This document shows positions 10,735 to 21,925 of a DNA stretch of 64,000 nucleotides, piece by piece (position 1 is the stretch's first letter; every line of letters begins with the position of its first letter). The translations under genes were made by a program, and so were the position numbers. Under the pieces are notes generated by a model that made no database searches, was not told the DNA's origin, and saw only the letters and a program-made list of their open reading frames with translations. Source of the stretch: Anadara kagoshimensis (lineage: Eukaryota; Mollusca; Bivalvia; Arcoida; Arcidae); contig CM037864.1 of assembly GCA_021292105.1 (NCBI GenBank), positions 7,492,635 through 7,556,634 of the forward strand, read 5' to 3'.

Positions 10735-11440
10735 TTAATATTCATGTTTACAGTATAACATGTATATAAAGAACACATGGTGGACAAGCAAAAGTGGGTT
10801 TAATAGACAGAAGTTCAATATAACCTGTACAGAAAGACCACCCAGGGAATGACCAAAATTGATCTTAATAGACAGGTATACAGTATGATCTGTATATAAA
10901 GACCATCTAGAGGACTGAGCAAATGTGGCCTTTATAGAAAGATACACAGAATAGCCTGTGTATAAAGACCACCAAGGGAACAACAAAAGTGGTCTTAATA
11001 GACAGGTATACAGTATAATCTGTTTATAAAGACCATCCAGGGGACTGAGGAAAAATAGTAATAATGAATGTACAGAATAACCTGTATATAAAAACCACCC
11101 AGGGAACTGAGTAATAGTGGTCATAACAGACAGGTGGTCTTTCTACACAGGTTCTACACCTGTTTATTAAGATCAGAATTACTCAGTCCCCTGGATGGTC
11201 TTTATACACAGGTACAGTAAACCCTGCATTTAAAGATCATCCAGGGAACTGAGCAATAGTGGTCATAATAGACAAGTGGTTTTTCTACACAGGTTATATT
11301 ATACACCTGTCTATTAAGATCAGATTTACTCAGTCCCCTGGGTGGTCTTTATACACTGGTACAGTAAAACCAGCATATAAAGACTATCCTGGAACTGAGA
11401 AAAAGTGGTTTTGGTTGGCTGTTGGACTTTATATAAAGGG
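10735..11440. repeat. degenerate ~64-bp tandem array with inverted units (TACAGT-MITE derived)
   Basis: Units contain TATAAAGACCACCCAGGGAA, GTGGTCTTAATAGACAGGTA and TACAGTATAACCTGTATA. They recur near 10857, 10924 and 10988 and then in the opposite orientation near 11130-11210 and 11275-11370. The building block matches the ends of the complete MITEs at 49224-49404 and 52255-52437. The frames open through the array are a by-product of the repetition and not a gene. Confidence 0.75.
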
Positions 11441-12054
11441 TCACATACATTTCTGATTATAGAATTAAACCTACATTAAAAGGGGAGGACAATGTGTCAT
11501 GGAAGCACTGCTATTTATCTTATCATTGTGTCTCTGTCAAGAAATTAATAATTGATAAAATTTTGTTTGGTTGTAATCCCATAATCATCTGCGGCTAAAT
11601 GATTTGATAAGTATAGATCGACAAATGACATTAAAAAATATGATCTTGATGAATGTGATGACAGTTTAGCTTTCTAATTAGACCATTTGGCACAATTGGA
11701 AAAAAAAATTAATGAACTTGTTACAATAAAACGGGGAAATGTGATGAGGTTTTGGCATGATACGTAATACTAATCAGGATGTGGAAGTGTAAACTGGTTC
11801 AATAAAACGGGACAGAAATTCCTAATCATATTGACAGAGTTCACACAAACCTAAAAATTGATCCATTTTGTATTTCATCATTTCAGTTAGATGTATGATG
11901 TATGCTGAAAGACAAGTTCAATTTTCGTGTTTCTGATTAAAAAAGATTGTATTGTCACAATAATTTGCTAAATTTAGATCATTTATCTGTCAATCAGTCT
12001 TTTTATAAGATCATTTCCCTATTTTATTTTATGATGATGAAATAGCTACCAGTC
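11441..12054. other. non-coding intron sequence, nothing recognised
   Basis: No exon, repeat or motif could be supported. Confidence 0.4.
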
Positions 12055-12350
12055 TTCAGTTCTGATTTTTATACCCTGCCAATTTATATAGTTATGCATG
12101 TCTCTGTCTATGTGTCCATGTGTCACACTTGTTGTTCACACCAGTTCTCCAAAACCACCCTTCACATTTTGATGAAACTTTACAGGAATTATCAGTAGGA
12201 GGTGTTGTTACACATATAGTTTTCCTGTTTGGTTTCAGTGATTTTTCTAGGAGTTATGTCCCTTTGAATTTATTTTTTTTATAAATTCATGCTACAAATA
12301 TCTCTAGGGGTTGGGGGATTTTACTTTCACTGACAGCTCTTGTCAATATT
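12055..12350 (+). repeat. interspersed repeat M6 copy (TGTCTGTCT / GACAGCTCT type)
   Basis: The block runs from ATACCCTGCC through a TGTCTCTGTCTATGTGTCC stretch and TTTTGATGAAACTTTACAGG to GGGGGATTTTACTTTCACTG and GACAGCTCTTGT. Related blocks occur at 18690-18960 and 28130-28195. Families of this layout are common in marine invertebrate genomes, from general knowledge. No coding sequence is retained. Confidence 0.55.
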
Positions 12351-12486
12351 CGGACAGTTATTAAGCAACAACAGAGTATTTTCAATATACATGTACTAGT
12401 AAATAATTTACCAGCTCTGGTGTTTGATTGGAGATGTTCATCAAATCTGCCTTTAATTGAATACACCTAAGGTTAAAAGTTGGTTA

Positions 12487-12830
12487 TAATGTTGTTTAAC
12501 ATCACATCAGCAATTTTCCAGGTATTTGTGATGAGATTAAGAAGATTATATTAAAGAACATGTATGATATGTGTTTTTATGGTCTGCCTTATACTAGGGT
12601 GCACTCATGGTGACTTTAAGGTGCTAGCGCAATGAGCCAGTATGTCAAGCGTACAACTCCCTCATTCACATTACACTGAGTGAACCACTTGATTATATCC
12701 ATAGCCAGTGAAAGAAGCAGTATTTTTAATTAATTTTAAAATCTTATGTACCCATATGACCTGGCTGGGTTTTAGACCTTTAACCTTCAGCTCTCAAATC
12801 AGACCCTTTGCTATTGAGTCACCAAGGCAG
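12487..12830 (-). mobile_element. SINE-C, truncated and diverged copy
   Basis: It shows TGGTCTGCCTTATACTAGGG, GTGCTAGCGCA and CATTACACTGAGTGAACCAC in the SINE-C order. The head is replaced or too diverged to see. Confidence 0.7.
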
Positions 12831-12959
12831 TTAAGGAAAATCAATAACCAGCTATCAGACATTCCCTAGCTTGGATTGCAAAGTTTGTCTTACCTGAAAA
12901 ACACACCAACCACTGACATGCAAATTATTTGATCCAACCTAGTCCGAGCTACCATAATA

Positions 12960-13215
12960 CTTATATAATAAAAAACAAACATACTTATCCATATCCAAAT
13001 CACAATCTAGATGCAAAGTAAAAACTTTGAAACTGACAAATTTGGTTAAACATGTTAGTGAGACTGGGTGCTCTGGAAGGATAAGCACCTCCTGTTTAGC
13101 TAGCTACACCTGCAATGTGTGTAATCAAAATTGAGAGTGAGAGAAACATGGGACTATGTGACGTCAAATACATCCAGGGCAATCTTGGAGATGGAGACAT
13201 CATACTTATCATCTA
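12960..13215 (+). repeat. interspersed repeat R5, copy 2
   Basis: It is collinear with 1185-1460, including CTCCTGTTTAGCTAGCTACA, GTGTAATCAAAATTGAGAG and ACATCCAGGGCAATCTTGGA. Substitutions and small indels are common, so the copy is old. Confidence 0.75.
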
Positions 13216-13414
13216 TACTGTGAAGAAGTGGTAAGCTTCATTTTGCATTTGAAGAATTTGTATTGTCCTACCATTAATGTCTACAGAAATTAGGATTTTA
13301 TATAAATTCTGAATATAACATAAGAACGTTTGTACTTGTATTTAGAATTGATTTTCTAATTTATCTTACATGGTTGTAACAGGAAATGGAAGCATAGTTT
13401 TTGGTTTTTTTAGC

Positions 13415-13930
13415 CAGGATGCCTGTCTAGTTTGATCTGTTAGTTCATTATTAGGTCATTTTATCCTTAATATTTTGCATTTATTGGCTCAGAAGCTGTT
13501 GCCATTTAAGTATTTCCCATAAATTTTACTTTTAACAAGAAATTTATAATATGACAAGGTTAGCTATACATGACGGCTTTGCTGCTGTTTAGAGTCAGGA
13601 TACCTGGCTGCTATGCTTGATTCAATTATGGTCGGGTTACCAGTATAACCATTCTGCCTCTATTGAAGATGCAGGATACCTGTCATGTTTGATACGTCTG
13701 TTTAGAGTCAGGGTACTTATCATGTATGATGTGCCATTTTACTGTTAATTCTGTACTCGGTATTTTGTGATATCACTATTTCCAATTGTTGATATTATTT
13801 GAATTCATGTTTAATTCAAGTTCTGTTTAGGAATTAGAGTCAGGGTATCATGTCTACCGGATCCCTGTCATGTTTGATTCAAGTCTTCTCCTGTTTAGAG
13901 TCATGGTACTTGTTATATTTAATTGTATTA
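13415..13930. repeat. degenerate tandem repeat with GTTTAGAGTCAGGGTAC units
   Basis: The phrase GTTTAGAGTCAGG, followed by TACCTG and TCATGTTTGAT, recurs near 13590, 13700, 13838 and 13895, with a weaker form near 13420. Spacing is irregular. No coding potential. Confidence 0.5.
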
Positions 13931-15060
13931 ATTTATTGCTAAATGTTGCAGTTTTATTGGTACTTGGTAGTTTATGTACTTGAATTCAGGTGCCATTTAA
14001 GCATCATATAAATTTTTCTGAACTGACATCATAAAAAAAATGATTTCTGGGCTTTTTAGTTTATTTTTCGACCCCAGAGAAGTTTTGAGTGGCTAGAGAG
14101 CTCAAAGAAGTCTGTTAGGTGTTTTTATTCAAATATAACTGACATTTAAATATATTCTCTCTATAAAAAGTGAAGATTGACTGGTAGTGGGTTAAAATTT
14201 ATGCATCGGTAAGAGTGGAGTGTAGTGGGGTAATTACGTTTTACACTCCAGTCAAGATTCCTTTCATTGCGTGTATTTAATTATGTGTGTGTATTTAATG
14301 TCGCAGTTTTGGAAATTTAGATGTATCTGCATAGTTAAATTTTTAGCGTTTTGCACTATAACACAATAAGCATAATATAATTTTCGAACAAAACAAATGA
14401 CAGAGAAATAAGCAAAAATTAGTACTTCGTGAAAATAAATATGTTTACAGTATATTAAAGCATTTAGTTCTGGGTGGATTGAGAAAACTGAAATACATTG
14501 AGAAAGCCGCAGATTTTTGGCAATCTTGACTGGGATGTAAAATTTCAAATCACAGAGGAAACAGCCACCTTTCAAATTAAAAATGAAAGTTTGACCCCTA
14601 AAATCTAAAAAACTACAGTTATTTTAAAAAGTGAAACAATGTGGATTTAAAAATAGAATTTTAAATGAAGATTATAGAAGTACAAATATTTATTTCTCTT
14701 AGAAATTGTATTGGAACAAGGTTTTTGAAATTTATTATCAATATAGAGCAAAAATTCGAAAAAGTTGAAATATTTCAGATAAATATTTTTAACTGGAAGA
14801 ATTATGTTGTTATAAATATGTGAAATCTTAATTCTCTTGATAAATCAAGCAACATATCTTACCAGTTGTTTCAATTACAACACCCACTGAAAATATGCTT
14901 TTTTTCCACACAGAAATATATAGTTTTGGTGTAAATTAAATGAGATTATCTCCCTTTAAACAAACAAGAAATATTCCTTTAAAATAAAATCAAAATGACT
15001 GTAATTTTTGTAATTTCTGTCTTCTAAATATTTTCTCTGCACAAATGATTGTTTTAATGT
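13931..15060. other. non-coding intron sequence; SINE-B scraps only
   Basis: GAGTGTAGTGGGGTAATTAC and CAAGATTCCTTTCATTG near 14216-14262, and CAATCTTGACTGGGATG near 14520, look like scraps of SINE-B tails in opposite orientations. Nothing else could be supported. Confidence 0.4.
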
Positions 15061-15535
15061 TAAAAATTCATTGATTGAATGGTGTTTTACATCCCAGTTA
15101 TGGATATTTTGCTTATATTGAGACATTATCAGCTAAAAGTGGCAGAAATTTTAACCTATGCAGTGCACTAAGGGCAATTTGAGGTTCTTTAATGTGCCAC
15201 TAGACGTCAGTTTTTAGGTCTCTTCCAAAGGACCACTGTGACTTTCATTTCTAAATGCTGCATGCTTAGCAAAAGAACATTTACTACTGGTACTTAGTAA
15301 TACCCTGACCAAGGCTTAAACCCCAACCTTCCAACTATAGCTAGTGACATCTTGATATGAGTGAAATATTATTGACTGGGACTTAAAACCGCAGTCGATC
15401 AATCAAGCATTCATTCAATCAATCAATCAATCAAGCAAGCAAGCAACCAATCAACCAACCAAACAACCAACCAACCAATGAATCAGTCCCACATTTGAAT
15501 TGAACACTCTACCAACTGTGCTACCATAGTGGTTT
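15061..15535 (-). mobile_element. SINE-A split by a 5'-truncated SINE with (CAAT)n tail
   Basis: The minus-strand SINE-A body occupies about 15070-15340 and its head resumes at about 15490-15530 (ACACTCTACCAACTGTGCTAC). Between them lies a + strand SINE tail (TGACATCTTGATATGAGTGA, TATTGACTGGGACTTAAAAC) with a long CAAT/CAAG/CAAC simple tail at about 15395-15480. The inserted piece lacks a tRNA head, the usual sign of 5' truncation in LINE-driven insertion. Confidence 0.75.
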
Positions 15536-16310
15536 TAATTCTAAAAAGCTGCTTGAGCTAATTATAAGGTTAAAGAAGTAGACATCTCTATCTATGATAA
15601 TAACAATCTCAATAGTTAATAAATCACAAAGTGTCAGTAAATTTATACAGATTTGATTTCAATTTGAAATTGTTTATTTTTTTTCCAAAAGTGTTGCAGA
15701 TTTTTTTTTTACCAGAGTTAAATATATCTGATATGAAACATACTGGTACATCACAAATGACTAAATAGTTGCTTCATAATTTAATTTGAATGTGAAGACA
15801 GTTTAATTTTTATTTGAAGACTGTGTAATTTTTATTAAAAAATGTTAAGAGATTTCTCTAACTTCAGGAAATACAGATATAAGAATCCTAATGGCAGATA
15901 AATCACAGTGCGGAATTCGATTTGAATTGGAGACAGTTTAATTTTTATTTACTGAGAGTCTCTAAACTGTTAATTCCCAGTAGAGGATTTGATGCAATCA
16001 ACTCATTAATTGAGCTATTTATATAAATTGACTTATTAAGGCCGAATAGCTCAGTGATTTAGGATTTAGTAAAGCTGATCCAATGCTTATTTAAATAAGG
16101 TTTGAATGAGGATAAAATTGGGGGTCTAAGTGGCAATATTAACAGATCGTATTTGAAGTATAATTGTCGGTTTTGACTAATGACAGCTTAGATGAATTGT
16201 GAGACACATGATCGTAAAGTGATTACGGTGAATACAAGCCAATTTACGACATCCTGGAATGACGAACAAGTGCTAGTTCTGATGTTTCTGCCGATTGTCC
16301 TTAAGTTTCA
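15536..16310. other. non-coding intron sequence, nothing recognised
   Basis: The phrase GACAGTTTAATTTTTATTT occurs at about 15797 and 15929, a small local duplication. No exon was seen. Confidence 0.4.
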
Positions 16311-16531
16311 TGGTTAAATATGTGGAACTGAGGAAAAAAGTGCAAATTCAACTCACTCAACTATATTTTGGGTTTAATATAAGGAAGTTAGAAGAAAAAG
16401 TGTAAATTCAACTCGCTGATATTTTTTCGGTTTAATAATATTGGAAAGAGAGATAAAAAGTGCAAATTCAACTCACTCAAATATTATTTCAGTTTAATAT
16501 AAGGAAGAAAGGATAAAAAAGTGCAAATTCA
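16311..16531 (+). repeat. four tandem units of ~60-63 bp
   Basis: Each unit ends in AAAAGTGCAAATTCAACTCA or a near match (about 16336, 16400, 16458, 16520) and contains GGTTTAATATAAGGAAG. The units are diverged from each other. Confidence 0.7.
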
Positions 16532-16811
16532 ATTTGTTCTTTATTTGAGGATTTTATTTTTCAAATTTCAGTGCATATTTATTTTTTATGATCAGTTAGA
16601 AATATTAACAGTTTTTCTTAGTAAAGTGTTTTTTAGAATTTACCAGGTATTATTAAAACAAAATACAGATTGAAAAAAATGGTGCAGTTTTTATGAACTT
16701 CACAGGGAAGTTTTACTACAAGTATTGAAATTAAAAAAAAACAATTGGTGAATATATTTTTTATAACCTCTTAACGTCAATTCAGTGAGGTGTCACTTAT
16801 AATTAAAAAAA

Positions 16812-16922
16812 AGGCATGTATTTTTTTTATAAACTCTTGGCATATATTTTTGTTTTATAAACTCTTGGCATATATTTTTGTTTTATAAACTCTTGGCATA
16901 TATTTTTGTTTTATAAACTCTT
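16812..16922 (+). repeat. 28-bp tandem repeat, four units
   Basis: The phrase AAACTCTTGGCATATATTTT repeats at 16831, 16859 and 16887, with a last start at 16915. The exact 28-bp spacing and near identity suggest a recent expansion. Confidence 0.8.
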
Positions 16923-17378
16923 AATGTCAATTCATGTGAAATTGTGACTATTGTAATTTAAAAAAAAATAAAATTAGAGTACTGTATATTTTTATGATCT
17001 GTCAGGAGTTTATGACAATATATTATATTGGAGTGTTATTTTGAAATTTTAAAATTTAAACAAACCCGTCAATAATTTTTTATGGTGGTTTATAAATTTG
17101 ATCATCGGAGTTAGCTTGTTATGTCAGTTATACATAGATTACTACTGGATAACTAGGTTTGATAAGGTCAGAGGTCGACCTGACATCCTGACGGATTGTA
17201 ACATATTACCACCGCATTTAATGTTGTGACACATACTGGATAGAAATCATACCTATTGAACAACTGTGACTTTTTGCTGTCTGCCGCACAAATTTACTGG
17301 ATATTTTAATTTGTGAATTTTTCCTGATAAAAAAACAAAACTGTTATCAGTGTTAACACACCTGTCTTATTGAGGATA
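16923..17378 (+). other. upstream region of exon E1b (putative promoter side)
   Basis: No repeat is recognised from about 17060. The sequence gains CpG and complexity (GGTCAGAGGTCGACCTGACA, with the palindrome GAGGTCGACCT, near 17165). This fits a promoter or 5' UTR, but the start site cannot be fixed. Confidence 0.35.
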
Positions 17379-17532
17379 ATGGCAGATATAGTCGAGGAAA
17401 CTTCCCACCACTCACCACCACCAGCAGCCCAAATTCACTGTAATGTTGGGCTGTCCCCACCATCTCCCCCTGGGGAGGAGCTAGTGGACCTACCCTTAGA
17501 TTTGGAGCCAGGGGACTTTGATGTGGGATCTT
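17379..17532 (+). CDS. alternative first coding exon E1b (partial CDS, 51 codons + 1 nt)
   Basis: ATG lies in a strong context (A at -3, G at +4). The peptide starts MADIVEETSHHSPPPAAQ. Its middle holds LSPPSPPGEELVDLPLDLEP and its end DFDVGS. It is proline-rich and acidic, without a signal peptide, membrane segment or recognised domain, so a disordered cytosolic N-terminus is likely. The exon ends in one base (T) followed by the perfect donor GTAAGT at 17533. The 154-nt stretch is clearly higher in G+C than both flanks, and the intron begins with a CT-rich tract. It is the best-supported coding exon here. Donor phase 1 fits the exon at 42021 and matches the other first exons, so I infer an alternative N-terminus of the same gene. 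The gene is not identified. Confidence 0.75.
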
Positions 17533-17639
17533 GTAAGTATTGACTTTTTAGGATTCATTGATTTTTTTAATTGAAAATTCTATAGAAAAATTTGTATTTA
17601 GTCTTATCTTGAAGATGAAGAAAAACTATACTCTCTTAC

Positions 17640-17796
17640 TTTTTTCGCTCTTTCTATCTCTTACTTTTCACTTTTTCTCTCTCTCTCTCTGCATTTACTT
17701 TTATTTCTTACTTTGTCATATTCTGTCTTTTAGTAAATTCAATGGAACAATTCTGTATTTAGGCATTTCTTGAGAAATGAAGAAAAACTATACTCT

Positions 17797-17850
<54 letters not shown>

Positions 17851-18122
17851 GTTGTATTTCTCTTTTTGTCATATTCTGTCTTTCTGTTAATTCAATGGGA
17901 CATTTTTTATTTTGGCATTTCTTGAGTTTGAAGAAAATATATTCTCTCTCTTTCTCTCTCTGCTTTTAGTTGCAACTCCTTTTTTCTCACATTCACTCTT
18001 TCTGCCTATACAAGATCATGTGTTTGAATTAGACTCTGTTAGATTCTGTTGATACGTGTGTGTGTGTGTGTGTGTCTGTGTTTGTGTGTGTCTGTGTGTG
18101 TATGTGTGTGTCTGTGTGTGCA
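17640..18122 (+). repeat. CT-rich and TG-rich microsatellites just inside the E1b intron
   Basis: (CT)n runs lie at about 17672-17692, 17793-17843 and 17943-17961, spaced by a repeated phrase (TTGAAGAAAA, CATATTCTGTCTTT). A (TG)n tract with TCTG interruptions lies at 18055-18120. The CT blocks plus spacers form a degenerate ~150-bp tandem repeat. Confidence 0.85.
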
Positions 18123-18440
18123 TGTGGTTGCATATACTTAAACAAAACAATACACACATAAGTAGGATGACTGTATGTGTATATGCATGTCGAATGGATA
18201 ATCTTGCATATTATCTCGTCAGATTATTTAAAGATCGTGAAAATTTGAAGATATTTTAGAATTTGTATCGCCAGTTAAACTTGATACATACATAAACATG
18301 TGTTTACCTAACTGATAATAATGATACTAGCTACTTAAGATACAGTTTGAGGAGATTAACACCTGAATTAAATACACCATTGTCTCCAAACCAAGATGTC
18401 AGGTGTTTACAGGTGAAATAATCAAACAAATAGTGGTATA
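18123..18440. other. non-coding intron sequence, nothing recognised
   Basis: No supported feature. Confidence 0.4.
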
Positions 18441-18520
18441 GACAAACAACATTGACCTGTCCACTTGACCTTTCTTTAGGTGTATTTATATAGGAGGATC
18501 CACTCAATATATGGGAAACT
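18441..18520. mobile_element. MITE-M5 solo end
   Basis: GACAAACAACATTGACCTGT followed by CCACTTGACCTTT is the terminal inverted repeat of family M5, and GGAGGATCCACTCAATATAT is its subterminal block. No partner end lies within a few hundred bases, so this is a half element. Confidence 0.65.
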
Positions 18521-18689
18521 CGTGGTATCTCTGCTGGTGGATTAGGCATTCTTGAAGACTCAGCAAACAGTACTTTTTATATGTTTACTTACCTCTGTGT
18601 ACTTTTATATGGGATGGAAAACAATATCTGTAACTGCCACAGGTGGTGTACTAGTACTTTTAACACCATCAGTAGCCACCACAGGTACT

Positions 18690-18960
18690 AGTTTTTATAA
18701 GTTTAGGGGGTACATAGGAATCACCCTGTCTGTCTGTCTGTCCGTCTGGTTGTCCATCCCAATATCGTGTCTGCTCCATATCTTCCATGTCTATGGATGG
18801 ATTTTGATCAAACTTGGCACAAATATAAACAAACATGAGAGAATGTGTGGCATATCAAATTCATGTGCATAAGTCAAAGGTCAAGGTAAGGTTGTCAGTG
18901 TTGGGGGTGGGGGGGGGTATTTGCTCTCAAGAGACAGTTCTAGTTTCACTAGCAACTTTT
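18690..18960 (+). repeat. interspersed repeat M6, nearly complete copy
   Basis: It has the layout CCTGTCTGTCTGTCTGTCCG, ATGGATTTTGATCAAACTTG, GTGCATAAGTCAAAGGTCAA and a G-rich stretch, then TTTGCTCTCAAGAGACAGTT. A piece of the same end lies at 28130-28195. Confidence 0.65.
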
Positions 18961-19081
18961 GGCTATATTTACTAGAACAGTAAAACTTTGATTCATTGCC
19001 ACCATTTGTTCAGTTACATTTTGGCATTATAAAGGGGTTCAGCAATAAATCGAATGAGGCTTATAATGAATAATTGAAGTA

Positions 19082-19271
19082 TCACTGGCCATGCCTTTTA
19101 TATTTTGACACTGGCCACCATCACGGTGCCAAAGCAGCGTCACTGCAACTAATGAGGTCCTAGTGTCAGTGACGCCATTGAACGGCACAATTCAGGTCGA
19201 GTTTTCAATCGGTTTGTGTGTAATTAAAGCATGCCAGGTCTTTGTTGGAACATTGTGAGCATGACCAGCGA
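19082..19271. mobile_element. MITE-M3, copy 1 (TCRCYGGCCATG ends)
   Basis: The left end TCACTGGCCATGCC and right end GCATGACCAGCGA are inverted. The interior CCAAAGCAGCGTCACTGCAA, CTAGTGTCAGTGACG and AAAGCATGCCAGGTCTTTG recurs at 26750-26938 and 49608-49786. It is non-coding, about 190 bp. Confidence 0.78.
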
Positions 19272-19712
19272 TTGGTCAATTGGTATCCCTTCAAAGTACT
19301 GTAGTGATCAGGGAGATGGTAAGTTATTCAAGGGGCATTATAATGAGGTTTTACTGTATTACAAATAAAAAAATTCTAACAAAATTAGAATAAAGATGTT
19401 ATAAGCTACCTGCCACTTTAAATGCATGATTATTTAGTTAAAAAATAATGAAACTATTCAGAGCTTACCGGTATATATTTACATTTATGGTGTTTGATTG
19501 TATTAAACTTTGTTTTAGACCAAATGAAGTTATAGGACTATAATTACATTTGCTAATGTGACGTCACTCATTTCTTGCTGACACCTATGCCTGTGACGTC
19601 ATTGATAGGCTGTTCCAGGAATTGAAATTGCATGTCTTACACGACAGTTTTTAAATTTATTTCAGGATTCAAAAACAAAAATAAGATTTTCAAAAAAAGT
19701 GAAATGTAAATA
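19272..19712. other. non-coding intron sequence, nothing recognised
   Basis: No exon was seen. A donor-like GGTAAGTTATTC at about 19319 is not preceded by a credible reading frame. Confidence 0.4.
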
Positions 19713-19854
19713 TAACCATTGAACTGTCTAGAAATGGCGTTTACCGTGTAAAGCAAACTAGTCATTACGTGCTAGCGCACGTTATTCGGTTTGCTTTGCA
19801 TGGCAATGGAAGTTATAGCACTGTAAACGCCATTTCTAGACAGTTCAATGGTTA
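19713..19854. mobile_element. near-palindromic 142-bp hairpin MITE with perfect 32-bp arms
   Basis: The arm 19713-19744 (starting TAACCATTGAACTGTCTAGA) is the exact reverse complement of 19823-19854. Inside, AAAGCAAAC pairs with GTTTGCTTT, and ACGTGC pairs with GCACGT around a central TAGC. Almost the whole unit can fold back on itself. Perfect arms imply recent insertion or gene conversion. Confidence 0.85.
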
Positions 19855-20109
19855 AATATGCCAATTTAAGTTAAAAGAAATTCTTAATTAAGAAATGATT
19901 ATGAAACTGGACTATGATGGTGTACTTTTAAAATCATCTGTTACCACATAGGAAGTCTACGACACCATCAGTAGATACCACAGGTGGTGTACTTTTGATG
20001 TTAACAACTCTATACAGGTGTTTTAGTTTATGTATTTATCATATAACTCATGATTAGCACATTTAGACCATTGATGATACAACTGCTGAGTTTGGACAGG
20101 TGCTGAACA
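19855..20109. other. non-coding intron sequence, nothing recognised
   Basis: ACACCATCAGTAG with CCACAGGT occurs here and near 18663, a small dispersed duplication. Confidence 0.35.
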
Positions 20110-20650
20110 TAATGACAGTATGATATTCAGGTGTGTGGTTTTCTGACTTTTAGGCACTGAATATAATGATAAAATGGTGTCCAGTGGTGTGGTTCTAGAC
20201 TTTGGACAGGTGTTGAACATAATGACAGTATGATATCCAGTGGTGTGGTTTTCTGACTTTTGATAGGCACTGAATTAAGTGATAAAATGGTGTTCAGTGG
20301 TGTGGTTTCTGACTTTGGACAGGTGCTGAACATAATGACAGAATGATGTCCAGTTGTGTGGTTTTTTGACTTTGGATAGACACTGAATATAGTGATAAAG
20401 TGATAAAATGGTGTTCAGTGGTGTGGTTCCAGACTTTGGACAGGCACTGAACATAATGAAAGTATGATATCCAGTGGTGTGGTTTTCTGACTTTGGATAG
20501 GCATTGAATATAGTGATAAAATAGTGTCCAGTGGTGTAGTTTTATGACTTTGTACATTCACTGTATATAATGACAATATGATATCCAGTGGTGTGGTTCC
20601 TGACTTTGGACATTTACTGAATATAATGACAGTATGCTATCAAGTGTTTT
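20110..20650 (-). repeat. degenerate ~58-64-bp minisatellite
   Basis: Units contain CCAGTGGTGTGGTTTTCTGA, CTTTGGACAGGCACTGAA and ATAATGACAGTATGATATCC. They recur near 20180, 20237, 20295, 20350, 20413, 20472 and 20528. Reading frames of 65-87 codons cross it only because of the repetition. Confidence 0.75.
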
Positions 20651-20935
20651 GGTTCAAGCTTCAAGCACATTAAATATTGGCATATTTAAGCCAACTATAG
20701 TGGTAATTTCTATATAAATATCACCTGTTAGGAATTGTATTTGAAGGTCCTTGCTTCAAATTTTAACCTCTCTATAAAAACCACTTGTCTATAAGGTTCA
20801 TATACCTTAAATCCCATGGGTTGTCTTCATATATACTAGTACATTTTATATGTAGATTATTTCACTGTAATTAAAATGAAAATCTGATTAGAATGCAGTG
20901 GTAATATTTTAAAATAAGGAATGTAAACCCTGTCT
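20651..20935. repeat. decayed TACAGT-type MITE material
   Basis: CTATATAAATATCACCTG, CTCTATAAAAACCACTTGTC and TATAAGGTTCATATACC resemble the interior of the MITEs at 49224 and 52255. No clean ends remain. Confidence 0.4.
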
Positions 20936-21490
20936 GATAGGAGTGAAGTGATGGAGTTTTATGCCCCAGTCAAGATTCTTTCACTTTCAGTTCTTGAATG
21001 CTGGGGAAACTAGAGTGCCCAGTATGAACCACTGACCTTCAGCAAGCAAACTGACAAATTTTCTTGCACCAGGATCTGTCCAAAGCAGGATTTAATCCTA
21101 GATAGTGACAGGCACTGTGGTCTGTTAGCACATGCTTTAGACCACTCAGCCAATGAGTTGAGTTGAGTAATGGTGTTTAACGTCCCAGTCAAGAATATTT
21201 CACTTATATCGAGACGTCACAAGCTATAGGAGAAGGTGCAGAAATTTTGCCTGTGCTTTGCGCTGATGGCATTATACAGCAGGGTTCTTCATCGTGCAAA
21301 GCCTACCAAGACACGGGACCTTGTTTATTTTAAGTTCCCATCCGAAAGAACAGTGCCTTTCATTTCGTAATGCCGAGTGCTTGGCGAAAGAACTGTCACT
21401 ACCCACTTTTAAGTCTTGGGTCAGACCCGGTCGGGATTCGAACCTAAGACCTCTCACTTACGGAGCGAGCACTCTAACTCAGCCAATGAG
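20936..21490 (-). mobile_element. SINE-B split by a SINE-A
   Basis: The tail (GAGTGAAGTGATGGAGTTTT) and body (ACTAGAGTGCCCAGTATGAA, AGCAAACTGACAAATTTTCT) lead to the head, whose minus-strand A-box region reads CTCATTGGCTGAGTGGTCTA at about 21138-21157. The SINE-A at 21158-21476 inserted into this head and duplicated its edge. Confidence 0.85.
21158..21476 (-). mobile_element. SINE-A with perfect 14-bp target site duplication
   Basis: ACTCAGCCAATGAG occurs at 21144-21157 and again at 21477-21490, exactly flanking the element. The copy has the full tail, body and most of the head (B-box region on the minus strand GGTTCGAATCC), but the outermost head bases with the A-box are missing, so it is slightly 5'-truncated. 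It is one of the least diverged copies in the window. Confidence 0.93.
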
Positions 21491-21844
21491 TCTGATAGGA
21501 AAATATCTTTTACACAGAAAGTATATGTATTAGACAAAAACATTCTATATTTAGACAATAAATCATAATAGGATTTTCCAACTTTCAGTTTGACTATAAA
21601 GAACCATTTAAAAGTATGAATTAAATATTTAAAATACAGAATTTAATGTAGTTAAATATTTCGTGTATTGTTTGTTTTGTTAAAATCAATTTGTTTTCAT
21701 ATCTGTGTACATTGGTGAGAGTGACAAATGCCAAAATAAAACTGTCACCAATATTTAACTTTATCTTGCTCACATTTGCACAAAATTTTATTGCATATGT
21801 GGTGGATGTAGCTATCAAAATTGGAAGTGCTTAGCCTCACTCAG
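21491..21844. other. non-coding intron sequence, nothing recognised
   Basis: No supported feature. Confidence 0.4.
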
Positions 21845-21925
21845 CACTTGTCCCTCGTTTCCCTGGTGGAAGTTCACGTGTTTTACTTAATTTGCCAGTT
21901 TTCAAAGTTTTAAGTTTGATTTTGA
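21845..21925 (-). repeat. interspersed repeat R5, inverted fragment
   Basis: CCCTGGTGGAAGTTCACGTG and TTTGCCAGTTTTCAAAGTTT are the reverse complement of the 1230-1280 part of R5 copy 1. Confidence 0.7.
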
